Assembly (NCBI RefSeq): GCF_020216025.1
Contig: NZ_JAIWNC010000001.1
Coordinates: 434,001 to 498,000 of the forward strand
Length of the DNA stretch: 64,000 nucleotides
Direction: 5' to 3'
From: Jidongwangia harbinensis
Lineage (GTDB): Bacteria; Actinomycetota; Actinomycetes; Mycobacteriales; Micromonosporaceae
The notes under the pieces were generated by a model. That model had not been told where the DNA came from and searched no databases. It saw only the letters and a program-made list of their open reading frames with translations. Positions within the stretch are counted from its first letter, which is position 1. Each line of letters starts with the position of its first letter. Shown here piece by piece: positions 44,530 to 53,467 of the stretch. A program made the position numbers and the translations under genes.

Positions 44530-44762
44530 CGGGCGATCATTCCACCCGCGCGGCGGCCGAGGTGAGGTGCACGGATCTGCGGTCGATGCCCGAGGAGCCG
44601 GCTCCCAGGCGGGCCGCGCCGGCCTACGCGACCTCGGCACCCGGGCTCGCCGCCGCGGTGAGCCGGCCGTCCCCGGTCCCTACCGGCCGAGTACGGCCGG
44701 CGAGGTCGTCGCCGGAAGTCAGTAGGCCTCGGTGTCCATTCGTGTCCAACGACGCGGGACGC

Positions 44763-44795
44763 GGCGCCCCGGGAGGTGTGGCCCGCCGGGGCGCC
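44763..44795 (-). terminator. 10-bp GC stem terminator after the secreted-protein pseudogene
   Basis: GGCGCCCCGG (44763-44772) pairs perfectly with CCGGGGCGCC (44786-44795) around a 13-nt loop, starting 10 bp beyond the minus-strand stop at 44805. It shows that the decayed gene upstream was once a proper transcription unit. Confidence 0.6.
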
Positions 44796-44804
44796 GCTCG
44801 GTGG

Positions 44805-45121
44805 TCAGGAAGCGGTGACGTAGAGGTCGGTGACGCCCTCGTTGACCGCCCAGACCGGGACGCCCCACCACCAGCGCGCGATGCAGGAGGTGCTGCCGGC
44901 GGGCACGTCGATGTACTCCGGGCCGGCCGCGGGACTGCTGGACTGGACCTTCAGACGGCCGGTGCGGCCGTCGTAGTTCGTCGCGCACAGCTGGGTCGTT
45001 CCCAGAACCAGGTGGAGAAGAGCTGGTCGCCGCCCGGAGGCAGGTAGGTCTCGGCGCTCAGCGCCGCGGGCTTCGCGGCGGCCGAGGTGCCGGCGCTTGC
45101 GTGTGCGGTGCCACCCCGAAC
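44805..45121 (-). pseudogene. Frameshifted, 5'-truncated secreted small protein gene
   Basis: On the minus strand one frame reads GGTAHASAGTSAAAKPAALS, then AETYLPPGGDQLFSTWF. Coding then jumps frame around 45000-45012 and continues TTQLCATNYDGRTGRLKVQS, then PEYIDVPAGSTSCIARWWWG and VPVWAVNEGVTDLYVTAS before the stop at 44805. AHASA|G looks like the end of a signal peptide, but the start and hydrophobic core are missing: a stop codon (45122-45124) precedes it. Two cysteines in the mature part suggest a disulfide-bonded secreted domain. One base change plus loss of the 5' end explains the pattern. A sequencing error could explain the shift but not the missing start. Confidence 0.62.
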
Positions 45122-45140
45122 CTACGGCCCCGCCGACGCG

Positions 45141-45674
45141 CTATCGGGGGACGAGCAGCGGGGTCCCGACCAGCCGGAGTGAGCCCTCGCGGCAGGCCCG
45201 CAGCGCGTCGTGGCCCACGTGGTAGGTCTTCACCTGGGCGCCACCCTGGTCGGCCCACGTCATGTCGTTCGACGTCTCCTGGCCGGCGATCCGCCAGAGC
45301 CGGTTCACGAACGTCCGCATCGCCGGCGGTGTCCGGTCGGAGAACGACGCCGCCCATCGGCCGGGCGACAGCACCCCCGGCGTCCGTTCCAGGCTGCGCA
45401 GCCACTGCACGACCGGCCCGATGGTCGGCCCGTCGACGGTTCCGTTCGGGTACCGGGCGCCGGTCAGCACCGGCCAGATCGACCGGTCCCAGATTGCGGC
45501 CGTGGAGCTGCACTCCACGATCGACTGTCGCACCGGCGGCTGGTCCGGATCGACCCAGCCGCGCTGATCGAGGAAGACGGCTTCCGGGAAGTCGGCGCGG
45601 ATGCGGCCGGCGATGCGTTGTTCGTCGACGGGAGTGAGCAGGAGCTGTATCTGCTTGGTTCGCTCGCCTGCCAC
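45141..45674 (-). CDS. Candidate immunity protein for the RHS toxin
   Basis: A 177-residue cytoplasmic protein, no signal peptide, no catalytic motif and no family I recognise. It begins AGERTKQIQLLLTPVDEQRI, has aromatic-rich segments (SSTAAIWDRSIWPVL, GRWAASFSDRTP) and ends LVGTPLLVPR. GTG 45674 has AAGGGAG upstream and lies 29 bp after the stop of the RHS/HINT toxin gene, the position where polymorphic toxins keep their immunity gene. The function is inferred from position only. Confidence 0.6.
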   Translation of the reverse strand: MAGERTKQIQLLLTPVDEQRIAGRIRADFPEAVFLDQRGWVDPDQPPVRQSIVECSSTAAIWDRSIWPVLTGARYPNGTVDGPTIGPVVQWLRSLERTPGVLSPGRWAASFSDRTPPAMRTFVNRLWRIAGQETSNDMTWADQGGAQVKTYHVGHDALRACREGSLRLVGTPLLVPR

Positions 45675-45703
45675 CTGCTCACTCCCTTCGTCGCCGCGGG
45701 TGC

Positions 45704-48700
45704 TCAGCCCACCTTCGGCACGGTGATCACCAGTCCGAGCTTACTGAGGTCGTGCGCGGCCTCGAACTCCTCCATGATCATGGCACCGTTCTTGTACGTG
45801 GTCACGGTCTGCACGAAGACCGGCGACCCGTCCTCCATCTCGAACTTCAGGTCGGCTCGGCGCCCGTTGGGTTCCACCACCTCGGGGAGGATGTCACCGG
45901 TGTTGCGGTCCCGGCCACCGGCGACGTGCTTCCACCCCGGGTTGGCGTCCATCAGTTCGTCCCGCAGGTCGTCGTGCTGGGCCTGGGTCGCCGGCTTGCC
46001 GCGCCCGCCCCACGGGTTGTTCGGGACCCGCTCCGGGGCGCCGTTCGCGCAGTCGCACTTGGTCGAGTGCTGCCTGCCGTTCGTGGTGCCCTTGCCACCG
46101 CAGTTGTGCACCAGCAGCGATTGGTCGCCGGCGCCGACATAGTACGTGTGCAGGTCGTCGACGGTGAGGTCGTAGGTGCGTTCCCGGTGCGGGTACGAGC
46201 GGACCGCGGAGAGCTGGACGTAGGTGCCCGCCGAGGTGCGCAGCAGTTCACCGTCGCGGAGGTCGCCCGCGTCCACCCACTTCTTGCGGGTCTCCGACCA
46301 GAACGGGTGCGTCTCGGTGGTGGTGACGGTGTGGTCTTCGCCGTCGGAGTCGGCCGAGCCGGTCACGGTCAGGTCGACGAACTGCTTGTCGTCGTCGGTG
46401 CGGATGGTGTGGGTGACCTGCCGGTCGCCGGACTCACCGGTCTCCGGGTCGGTGGCCTGGACGGTGTCCCCCGGTTCGACCTCCTCGACCGGCTTGCTGG
46501 TCCCGTCCGCCATCAGCACGGTCGTACCGGCGACGAAGCTGTGCGGAATCGGGCAGGCCGCGCCGTCCCCCGCGTCCTTCTTGGTTTTCGCCTTGGCCTT
46601 GGCCGCCAGGGCTTTGGCCTTGGCCGCCGCCTCCGCGGCCGCCTTCTTGGCCGCCTGTTCGGCGGCGGCCTTCGCGGCCGCGGCTTTGTCGGCCGCGGCC
46701 TTCGCCGCCGCGGCGGCCGCCTGTTTCGCCGCCTTGGCCGCGTCCTCGGCGCCCTGGATGATGGCCCGCGCCCACTTCAGCTCCTGGAAGAAGGTGACCA
46801 CGGCCTTGCCGGCCTTGAAGATGGCCTCGGCGATCTTCTTGGCTTTGAAGATTTTGCCCCAGGGCAGGGCGCCGACGACCAGCGAGACGCAGGCGACCAG
46901 GTCGCCCTTCAGGCAGTTGAGGATGTCGTTGATCCCGAGGAACTCCATCAGGATCTGGCCGCCGGCCTCCAGGATCACGTCCAGCGTGCTCTTGGACTGC
47001 AGCTGGTTGGCCTTGGCCAGATCCTCCGGGGACGGGCCCTGCACGGCCGCGGGGGTCGTCCCGGTGGTGGTGGGCCCGGCGTCCGGGACCATGCCGGTCG
47101 GGTCGCTGTACGCCACCGGGTTGTTCGAGGCGTACGTGTAGGCCGACGTGGCGCCCGCCCCGGTGGGCATCGGGTCCCGGCTGGCGAACCGGCCGGTGCC
47201 CGGGTCGTAGTTGCGGGCCCGCAGGAAGTAGTTGCCCTCGCCGGACGTGGAGTCCTGGTACGCCCCGGTGAACTGCAGCGGGTTCTCCACGCTCTGTTCG
47301 GGCAGGGTCTGCCCGGCCAGGGTGGGCCCGACCCGCGGCTTGCCGAACGGGTCGTAGTCGTAGCCCTCCTCCAGGGTTCCGGTCGGCGACAGCATGTTCG
47401 CCGTGCCACCCAGCCAGTCGTGGGTGTACGGGTGCACCCCGCTCGCCGGGTCCAGCAGCGCCAGCGGTTCGTCGTCCGGCCCGTAGGTGAAGCCGCGCTT
47501 CTCGACCACCGAGCCGCCCTGCGCGACGGTGTCGAGGGCGATCTGCGGCAGCGTGCCGGCCACGTCCCACGACCAGCGCTGGCTCTGCGTCTGCTGGTGG
47601 AAGGCCGAGGTCGAGGCGATCCGCAACCCGGCGGCGTCGTAGTTGAACGTGGTGGACTGACCGGCCGACAGCGTGGCCTTGGCCAGCGTGTTGTCCAGGT
47701 GGTACTCGAACCTGTCGCCGCCGGCCTTGATCTGGTTGCCCCGGGCGTCGTATGCGTACTCGATCTCCCGCTCGTAACCGGGTCCCTCGATCTCCTCCTC
47801 GGTCAACTGGTTGGCGTCGTCGTACTCGTACTCGGTGACGTCGTTGCCGACGGTGCCGGTCCGGGTCTGCTTGGTCCGGTTGCCGGACAGGTCGTACCGG
47901 TAGTCGATCCGGCCGACCGGCTTGACCGTCCTGTCGGTGCAGGAGGCCACGCCGTAGCAGGCCGAGGTGAGCTGATCCGCCTCGTCGTAGCCGTAGGCGA
48001 CCGATTCGGCGACGCCACCGCGGGTGGTCACCACCCGGCTCGGGTTGCCCACCGGGTCCAGTGTCAGGTCGTACCGGGAGACCGGGTCCTGCACGCCCGG
48101 CACGGCCGCGCCGGTGCGTTCGGTGCCGATCGAGGTGAGCCGGCCGGCGTCGTCGTAGACGCGCTTCTCCGACAGGCCGGTCGGCTCCGGCAGCGTGGTG
48201 GTGGTCCGCCGGCCGGCCACGTCGTAGCCGAAGTTCCAGGTGGCACCCTGGGCGGTCAGCGAGGTGATCCGGCTCGCCGCGTCGTAGCCGTAGGAAACCG
48301 CGGTACCGTCCGGGTACCGGCGGTCGGTGACATTGCCCCTCGCGTCGTAGTCGTATCCGAAGGTCTCGTCCGGGCGGCCGGCCTCCTTGCGGGTGACCGA
48401 CCTGATCTGGTCCTCGTCGTCGTAGACCACCTCGCGCACGCCGAGCGGGTCGCCGTACGAGGTGACCCGGTCCTTGGCGTCGTACCCGAAGGCGTAGACC
48501 GGTCCGCCGGTGCCGAGGGTGCGCTTGGCCAGGCGGTTGACGATGTCGTACTCGTCGACGGTGGTCCGCTTGGCCAGTTCCTTCTGGTGGAGGTCGTCCA
48601 GTTCCTCGTCCTCGTCGAGGGTGAGGGTCTGGATCCGGTTGCCGTCCGCGTCGTACTTGGCGTACGTGCTGCGCTCGATCGGGTCGGTGCTGCGGATCAC

Positions 48701-51700
48701 CCGGCCGGCCTCGTCGTAGTACACCGTCGTCCGGTTGCCCCGCGGGTCGGTGACCGAGGCGAGCGAGCCGTCCTCGCCGTAGGAGTAGACGGTCGACTCC
48801 TCCTCCGGGTCGTCGGCGTCGTACTCGGCGTTCGGCGCGGTGACGGTCCGCGGCTGGTCGTCGGCGTTGTAGGTGTAGCGGGTGACGTGGCCGTTGGCGT
48901 CGGTGCTGGACACCGCCCGGTTCAGCGCGTCGTACGCCGTCGTGCTGACGTGGTCGAGCGCGTCGACGGTCCTGGTCGGGTTGCCGGCCAGGTCGTACGC
49001 GAAGTGGGTGGTGAACCGTTCCTTGTCCGCGCCCGCGACGTTGCCGCGCGGCTCGGTCACCGAGGACATCAGGCCGTCGTCGGTATAGGTGTACGTGGTG
49101 ATCCCGCCGGTCGCGGAGATCTGCTTGATCCGGTTGCCGGCCTCGTCGTACTCGGTCCTGGTCTGCGCCCCGCCCGAGTCGGTGATGCCGGTCTGCCGCC
49201 CGGCCTTGTCGTAGGACATCGCCGCCGTCCGGCCCAGGCTGTCCTTGGTCTGGGTGACCAGGCCGCTGTTGGCCCGCCCGGAGGTGGACGACTTGCCGAA
49301 CTCGTCCACCGTCTCGACGCTGCGGTCGAGGTCGTCGACCTTGTAGTCCCTGGTGACCACCTTGCCGCCCGGGTACGGCCGGCGCATCTGGATCAGGTTG
49401 TCGTTGTGGTCGTACACATAGGACGTGGTGAAGTCGGCCTTGGTCGCCCCGGGCACGTTGCCGCGCGGCGAGGTGACCGACTCGACCAGACCCTTGACGT
49501 TGTACGCCCAGCTGGTGACCAGGTCGGCCTCGTGCTTCATGTCGACCGCGGCGGTGGCTCGCCGCCCGGCCGCCGTGTAGGTGTAGAGCAGGGTCTTGCG
49601 CGCCTCGTAGGTGGCCTTGGGCAGACCGTTGTCGAAGTACGTGTACGAGACGGAGACCCCGCCGGCGCTCGTCGTCTTCCGCAGTCGGCCGGCCGCGTCG
49701 TACTCGCTGGTGTCCGGCCTGCTCTTGCCCGGGGCGTGGACGGCCACCACCCGGTCCAGCTCGTCGTAGACGGTCCGGGTGGTGTAAGTTTCCGGCCTGG
49801 CCCCGGCCACCGTGCCCCGCGGATCGGTGACGGCGGTCTGCCGGCCGACCTTGTCGTATCCGTAGGCGACCCGGCGTCCCTCCGGCGAGACGGTGCTCCT
49901 GGTCAGGCCGGCGTTCGGCGCGCCGTCCGGGATGTTCTCGTACCGGGCCGTCTTGCCCCGCTGGTCGGTGACGGTCAGCGGGGCGCCCCGGGTGTCGTAG
50001 GTGTAGCTGACCGAGTGCCCCTCCGGGTCGGTGCTCTTGACCAGTTCGTCGAACTCGTTGTACTCGTCCTTCCACGTCTGCCCGTCGGCGTCCACGTGGG
50101 TGGTCGGGTTGTTGCGCGCGTCGTACTGCGTCTTCTCGCTGAACCGGCGGCCGGGGGCGAACTGCTCGATCAGGTTGCCCGCCGGGTCGTACCGGGACTC
50201 GTGCTGGTTCTGGTTGCCGTTGACCACCAGATCACGGTTGAGCGTGCCGTCGTACCGGTGGTTGTTGGTGTCGCCGTTGCCGCGCTGCGAGTAGAGCAGG
50301 ACGTTGCCCCGGTAGCCGTCCCAGACCACGACGTTGTCCGCGTCGGTGGTCTTCGACTCCTGCTCGGCCGCGTTCCACTCGAACGTCGTGGCCGCGCCCA
50401 GCGCGTCCCGCTGACGCACCATCCGGTTGTCCGTGGCGTACTCGTTGGTCAGCGTCACGACCTTGCGCGGGTCGATCACCTGGGTGAGCAGGCGGGCCGC
50501 GTTGTACCGGTACTGCCACTCCTCCCCGGCCGCGTCACGCACCTTGGTCAGCAGACCGCCGGTGTAGGAGTACTGCGTCCTGCGGCCGTCCGGCAGCGAG
50601 ATCGACTCGATCAGGCCGGCCGCCAGCTTGGCCACCGCCGTGCGCCCGGACGCGTCGGTCACCGTGATGCCGGTGTCGGTGTGCGCGAACCGCAACCCCA
50701 CCTGGCGCGGGTTCACGATGGAGGTGAGGCGGCCCTGGGCGTCGAAGGCGTACACGAGGTTGTCGCGGGTCACCAATTCCCAGCCGGCGCCGGTCTTGCG
50801 CAGCGTGGACCGCACACCCGGCGGCCGTGCATAGCCGTCGCCGTCGGCCCGGAACTGCGTGTCCGAGCCGTCCTCGGCCCGCACCAGAGCACCGTCCGCG
50901 GTGGCGGTGACCTTCAGGTCGTAGACCCAGGCCCAGCCCGGACCGAATGCCGACGGACCGGTGTTCAGCGACGAGTACGCCCGGCCCGAGGAGAACGGGA
51001 CGGCGAACGAGGTCATCGCGAGGTCGCTCACGCTGAGCGTGAAGGCGCCGGTGCCGGTGTTCACGCCGGTCGCCCGGACCGCCTGGCCGGCGTCGGTCAT
51101 GCCCAGCGCGGCGGAACAACCGCAACCGGCCGCCTGCCGGTCCGGGATGGCCGGCGGGTCGATCGTCGTCCGCGGCTGCGCCTCCTCCGAGTTCGCCGAC
51201 GGCACCTCGCCGTCCGGATAGAGCCCGGTGATGGTGACGAAGTAGCGCTTCGCCGCGTCCAGCCGCCACCCTTCGGCCGCGCCGAGCGACTTGCAGTAGG
51301 TGCGCAGCGATCCGCAGCCGTCGTTGCCGAGCTTGTCCCGGCCCAGCACGACCGATTCCTGCCTGGTCTGCGACGCGGCGTCGTAGAGGTCCACCCGCCA
51401 GGAGTCGAAGTCCTGATCCCGCACGTTGAAGTAGGTCACCAGCGAGGTGTCGCCGACCACGAATCCGGGACGCAGCAAGACATCCACGAACGTCTCGCCC
51501 GGCGCCGCGGCCGCCGCCCGGGCCACCGCGGTCCTGCCCACCCGCTCGGCCTCGCCGCCGGCCTCCACCGGCGGCGGTACGACCGGCGGACGCTGATTCT
51601 CGGCGACCGCGACGTTCCTGGCGGCTCCGGACGGGAGACCCCGCTGCTGCGGACCCGCCCCGGCGGTGACCGCCGGAACGTCACCGGGCGCGGCCCGGGC

Positions 51701-51796
51701 CGGCACATCGGCCGGCGGCGCCAGAGTCCCGACGAGTAGTACCGCGGTGAAACCCGCTATCCAGCGGGCCCGCGTGAACCTCTGCGCGAACGACAT
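45704..51796 (-). CDS. Secreted RHS/YD-repeat polymorphic toxin with HINT domain and C-terminal toxin
   Basis: A 2030-residue protein. A signal peptide (about residues 1-35, TAVLLVGTLAPPADVPARAA) is followed by a 250-residue N-terminal region and many YD repeats (for example YDAAGRLRKTTSAGG, YDKAGRQTGITDSGG). The RHS core (NYDPGTGRFASRDPM, AYTYASNNPVAYSDPTG) closes the shell. Then come a hydrophobic patch, an Ala/Lys-rich coiled linker and a HINT autoprotease-like domain (about 1748-1899, SFVAGTTVLMADGTSKPVEE to LLVHNC). The last 131 residues are the variable toxin. GRRADLKF and SPVFVQTV hint at a restriction-nuclease-like core, but this is weak. ATG 51796 has GGGGAGG upstream. Confidence 0.9.
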   Translation of the reverse strand: MSFAQRFTRARWIAGFTAVLLVGTLAPPADVPARAAPGDVPAVTAGAGPQQRGLPSGAARNVAVAENQRPPVVPPPVEAGGEAERVGRTAVARAAAAAPGETFVDVLLRPGFVVGDTSLVTYFNVRDQDFDSWRVDLYDAASQTRQESVVLGRDKLGNDGCGSLRTYCKSLGAAEGWRLDAAKRYFVTITGLYPDGEVPSANSEEAQPRTTIDPPAIPDRQAAGCGCSAALGMTDAGQAVRATGVNTGTGAFTLSVSDLAMTSFAVPFSSGRAYSSLNTGPSAFGPGWAWVYDLKVTATADGALVRAEDGSDTQFRADGDGYARPPGVRSTLRKTGAGWELVTRDNLVYAFDAQGRLTSIVNPRQVGLRFAHTDTGITVTDASGRTAVAKLAAGLIESISLPDGRRTQYSYTGGLLTKVRDAAGEEWQYRYNAARLLTQVIDPRKVVTLTNEYATDNRMVRQRDALGAATTFEWNAAEQESKTTDADNVVVWDGYRGNVLLYSQRGNGDTNNHRYDGTLNRDLVVNGNQNQHESRYDPAGNLIEQFAPGRRFSEKTQYDARNNPTTHVDADGQTWKDEYNEFDELVKSTDPEGHSVSYTYDTRGAPLTVTDQRGKTARYENIPDGAPNAGLTRSTVSPEGRRVAYGYDKVGRQTAVTDPRGTVAGARPETYTTRTVYDELDRVVAVHAPGKSRPDTSEYDAAGRLRKTTSAGGVSVSYTYFDNGLPKATYEARKTLLYTYTAAGRRATAAVDMKHEADLVTSWAYNVKGLVESVTSPRGNVPGATKADFTTSYVYDHNDNLIQMRRPYPGGKVVTRDYKVDDLDRSVETVDEFGKSSTSGRANSGLVTQTKDSLGRTAAMSYDKAGRQTGITDSGGAQTRTEYDEAGNRIKQISATGGITTYTYTDDGLMSSVTEPRGNVAGADKERFTTHFAYDLAGNPTRTVDALDHVSTTAYDALNRAVSSTDANGHVTRYTYNADDQPRTVTAPNAEYDADDPEEESTVYSYGEDGSLASVTDPRGNRTTVYYDEAGRVIRSTDPIERSTYAKYDADGNRIQTLTLDEDEELDDLHQKELAKRTTVDEYDIVNRLAKRTLGTGGPVYAFGYDAKDRVTSYGDPLGVREVVYDDEDQIRSVTRKEAGRPDETFGYDYDARGNVTDRRYPDGTAVSYGYDAASRITSLTAQGATWNFGYDVAGRRTTTTLPEPTGLSEKRVYDDAGRLTSIGTERTGAAVPGVQDPVSRYDLTLDPVGNPSRVVTTRGGVAESVAYGYDEADQLTSACYGVASCTDRTVKPVGRIDYRYDLSGNRTKQTRTGTVGNDVTEYEYDDANQLTEEEIEGPGYEREIEYAYDARGNQIKAGGDRFEYHLDNTLAKATLSAGQSTTFNYDAAGLRIASTSAFHQQTQSQRWSWDVAGTLPQIALDTVAQGGSVVEKRGFTYGPDDEPLALLDPASGVHPYTHDWLGGTANMLSPTGTLEEGYDYDPFGKPRVGPTLAGQTLPEQSVENPLQFTGAYQDSTSGEGNYFLRARNYDPGTGRFASRDPMPTGAGATSAYTYASNNPVAYSDPTGMVPDAGPTTTGTTPAAVQGPSPEDLAKANQLQSKSTLDVILEAGGQILMEFLGINDILNCLKGDLVACVSLVVGALPWGKIFKAKKIAEAIFKAGKAVVTFFQELKWARAIIQGAEDAAKAAKQAAAAAAKAAADKAAAAKAAAEQAAKKAAAEAAAKAKALAAKAKAKTKKDAGDGAACPIPHSFVAGTTVLMADGTSKPVEEVEPGDTVQATDPETGESGDRQVTHTIRTDDDKQFVDLTVTGSADSDGEDHTVTTTETHPFWSETRKKWVDAGDLRDGELLRTSAGTYVQLSAVRSYPHRERTYDLTVDDLHTYYVGAGDQSLLVHNCGGKGTTNGRQHSTKCDCANGAPERVPNNPWGGRGKPATQAQHDDLRDELMDANPGWKHVAGGRDRNTGDILPEVVEPNGRRADLKFEMEDGSPVFVQTVTTYKNGAMIMEEFEAAHDLSKLGLVITVPKVG

Positions 51797-51949
51797 GAAC
51801 GACGACCTCCCCGTGAGATGACTCCGGGAGCGAAACATGCCGATCGGTCGATCGGTTGGTTCTGTCGCCAATCCACCAGTGATCCGCTCCACTGTGGAAG
51901 GCCGGCGCCCGACCCGCGCTCCCCCCGCGCCGCACCCGCAGGTCGTCTG

Positions 51950-51968
51950 AGTCAAGAACGTCTTGACT
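51950..51968. promoter_or_regulatory. Perfect palindrome AGTCAAGA-ACG-TCTTGACT before the MBL gene
   Basis: Eight-base arms around a 3-bp centre, 30 bp upstream of the MBL hydrolase start and about 150 bp from the RHS start. Symmetry and position indicate an operator for a dimeric regulator. The broken MarR gene at 53294, in the same operon, is the obvious former cognate. Confidence 0.6.
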
Positions 51969-51998
51969 GAGAACTTCTTGGCTCGTACGATCTTGGAT

Positions 51999-52886
51999 AT
52001 GCCGCCCCTCGCCGAACCCACCCCGTGGCCGATCCCGCTGCCGGAGGCTTCTCCGCCGGCCGAGATGGCCATCCACCACCTGCCGACCGGCACCTACCTG
52101 ACTCGCGCGGCGTTCGCCTTCAAGGGCGGGTCGTTCCGCGACGTCCGGCACTTCGCCTCGTCGGCGGTGCTGGTCCGGCATCCGCAGGGTGATCTGCTGA
52201 TCGACGCGGGCTTCGGCACCGGCGTCGCCGCGCACATCGCGATGCTGCCCCGGTTCGTGCGCGCTCCCTTCGAAGCGGGCCTGACCGTCAGCGAGCAGCT
52301 GGACGCCATCGGCTACGACCGGCGCCGGCTGCTGGGTGTGCTACCGACCCACTCGCACTGGGATCACGTCAGCGGGCTCGACGGGCTGCACGGCACGCCC
52401 GTCTGGATCAACGCCCACGAACGCCGGTATGCGGCCGGCGACCCGGACGGCAAGGTCTACCGCAGCGTGTCGGAGGGTCACGAGATCCACGAGTACGGGT
52501 TCGACCACGGGCCCTACCTGGGCTTCCCGTCGAGCTACGACGTGTACGGCGACGGCTCGGTGGTCGTCGCCCTCGCCGGTGGCCACACCACCGGCTCGGT
52601 CGTCGTCTTCGTCACCCTGCCCACCGGCCGGAGATACGCCTTCATCGGCGACCTCACCTGGCAGATCGACGGCATCCGCCGCCGCGTCGAACGACCCTGG
52701 CTGCTGAGCAAACTCGCCGACAGCGATCCCGAACAGCTCCGGCAGGGCCTGCTCCGGGTGATCGCCGTCGAAGGGCTGATGCACATCGTCCCCGCCCACG
52801 ACCTCGACGCATACCGAGGACTCCCGCTGCTGCCGGCACCGGTGGACGGCCCGGTCACGCCCCCGTCGTCCGGGCACCCGACATGA
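51999..52886 (+). CDS. MBL-fold metallo-hydrolase
   Basis: A 295-residue metallo-beta-lactamase-fold enzyme. Zinc ligands lie in THSHWDHVSG (H-x-H-x-D-H), in the AGGHTTGSVVVFV segment, in FIGDLTW and in the C-terminal IVPAHD. The N terminus has the strand LLIDAGFGTG. It is probably a lactonase or similar hydrolase; the exact reaction is not readable. ATG 51999 is preferred over the TTG at 51963, which lies inside the operator. Its stop overlaps the next gene as ATGA. Confidence 0.9.
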   Translation: MPPLAEPTPWPIPLPEASPPAEMAIHHLPTGTYLTRAAFAFKGGSFRDVRHFASSAVLVRHPQGDLLIDAGFGTGVAAHIAMLPRFVRAPFEAGLTVSEQLDAIGYDRRRLLGVLPTHSHWDHVSGLDGLHGTPVWINAHERRYAAGDPDGKVYRSVSEGHEIHEYGFDHGPYLGFPSSYDVYGDGSVVVALAGGHTTGSVVVFVTLPTGRRYAFIGDLTWQIDGIRRRVERPWLLSKLADSDPEQLRQGLLRVIAVEGLMHIVPAHDLDAYRGLPLLPAPVDGPVTPPSSGHPT

Positions 52887-53281
52887 CCTCCACCCACCCC
52901 TCCGAGATGAGCGCCCGCGCCGCCGCCGGACGTGAGGTCTACGCCCGCAATTTCGGAGTGGCGCCCGCCGAGGCCGAACGCATCATGCGCGACCACGCCG
53001 GCGCGGCGTACACCCGGGAAGCGCTCGAAGCCGCCGGCGGACCCGGCTGGCACGGCCGGAACCTGACCGACCGCGACCGCGGCATCGCCGTCATCACCGC
53101 GCTCGTCGCCCAGAACGTGACCGACGGGCGCCTGTCCACGTACCTCGCGCTGGCCCGCCGCACCGGTCTGGACGACGAGGCCCTCACCGAACTGATGATC
53201 CTGCTCACCGCCTACCTCGGTCAGCCGTACACCTCGCTGGCGATGGAAGCCGTGCGGCGCTCGGCCGAATCCCGCGCCTGA
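52883..53281 (+). CDS. Carboxymuconolactone decarboxylase-like protein
   Basis: A 132-residue helical protein of the CMD/AhpD-like family. The sequence LTDRDRGIAVITALVAQNVTDGRLSTYLALARRTGLDDEALTELMILLTAYLGQPYTSLAMEAV is the family core. It lacks the C-x-x-C pair of AhpD, so it belongs to the decarboxylase-like branch. ATGA overlap with the MBL gene suggests that the two act on one substrate, perhaps a lactone that is opened and processed. It is followed by the MarR remnant. Confidence 0.9.
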   Translation: MTSTHPSEMSARAAAGREVYARNFGVAPAEAERIMRDHAGAAYTREALEAAGGPGWHGRNLTDRDRGIAVITALVAQNVTDGRLSTYLALARRTGLDDEALTELMILLTAYLGQPYTSLAMEAVRRSAESRA

Positions 53282-53293
53282 CGGGGACGGACC

Positions 53294-53467
53294 GTGCTGA
53301 GCGCCCTCGACAAGACCCCCGGCCTCACCCAGGGCGAACTCGGCAGAGCCCTGAGCCTGGACCAGACCACCCTGATGAGCCGGCTCGACCGAATCGAGCG
53401 ACGGGGCCCGGTGGTTCGCCGCGGCGCCCCCGCCCGGCGGCTCCACCGTCGGACGGCCCGGCCGTGA
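53294..53467 (+). pseudogene. MarR-family regulator remnant
   Basis: A 57-codon frame from GTG 53294: LSALDKTPGLTQGELGRALS, then LDQTTLMSRLDRIERRGPVV. It matches the helix-turn-helix core of MarR proteins (winged-helix helices 2-4). The N-terminal dimerisation helix, the wing and the C-terminal helices are gone; after RRG the frame degenerates into Arg/Pro-rich sequence. It ends in a GTGA overlap with the Lgt gene. The intact palindrome at 51950 suggests that the regulator was lost after the operon formed. A full MarR would be about 140-150 residues. Confidence 0.65.

Noticed and set aside
46560..46760. Tandem repeat array in the RHS gene
   Set aside because: The repetition is the Ala/Lys-rich coiled linker of the protein (GCC/AAG codons), not a separate DNA repeat or CRISPR array.
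47100..50500. Many short repeats in the RHS coding region as possible mobile element or CRISPR
   Set aside because: They are diverged YD repeats of the encoded protein, in frame, with no constant spacer length.
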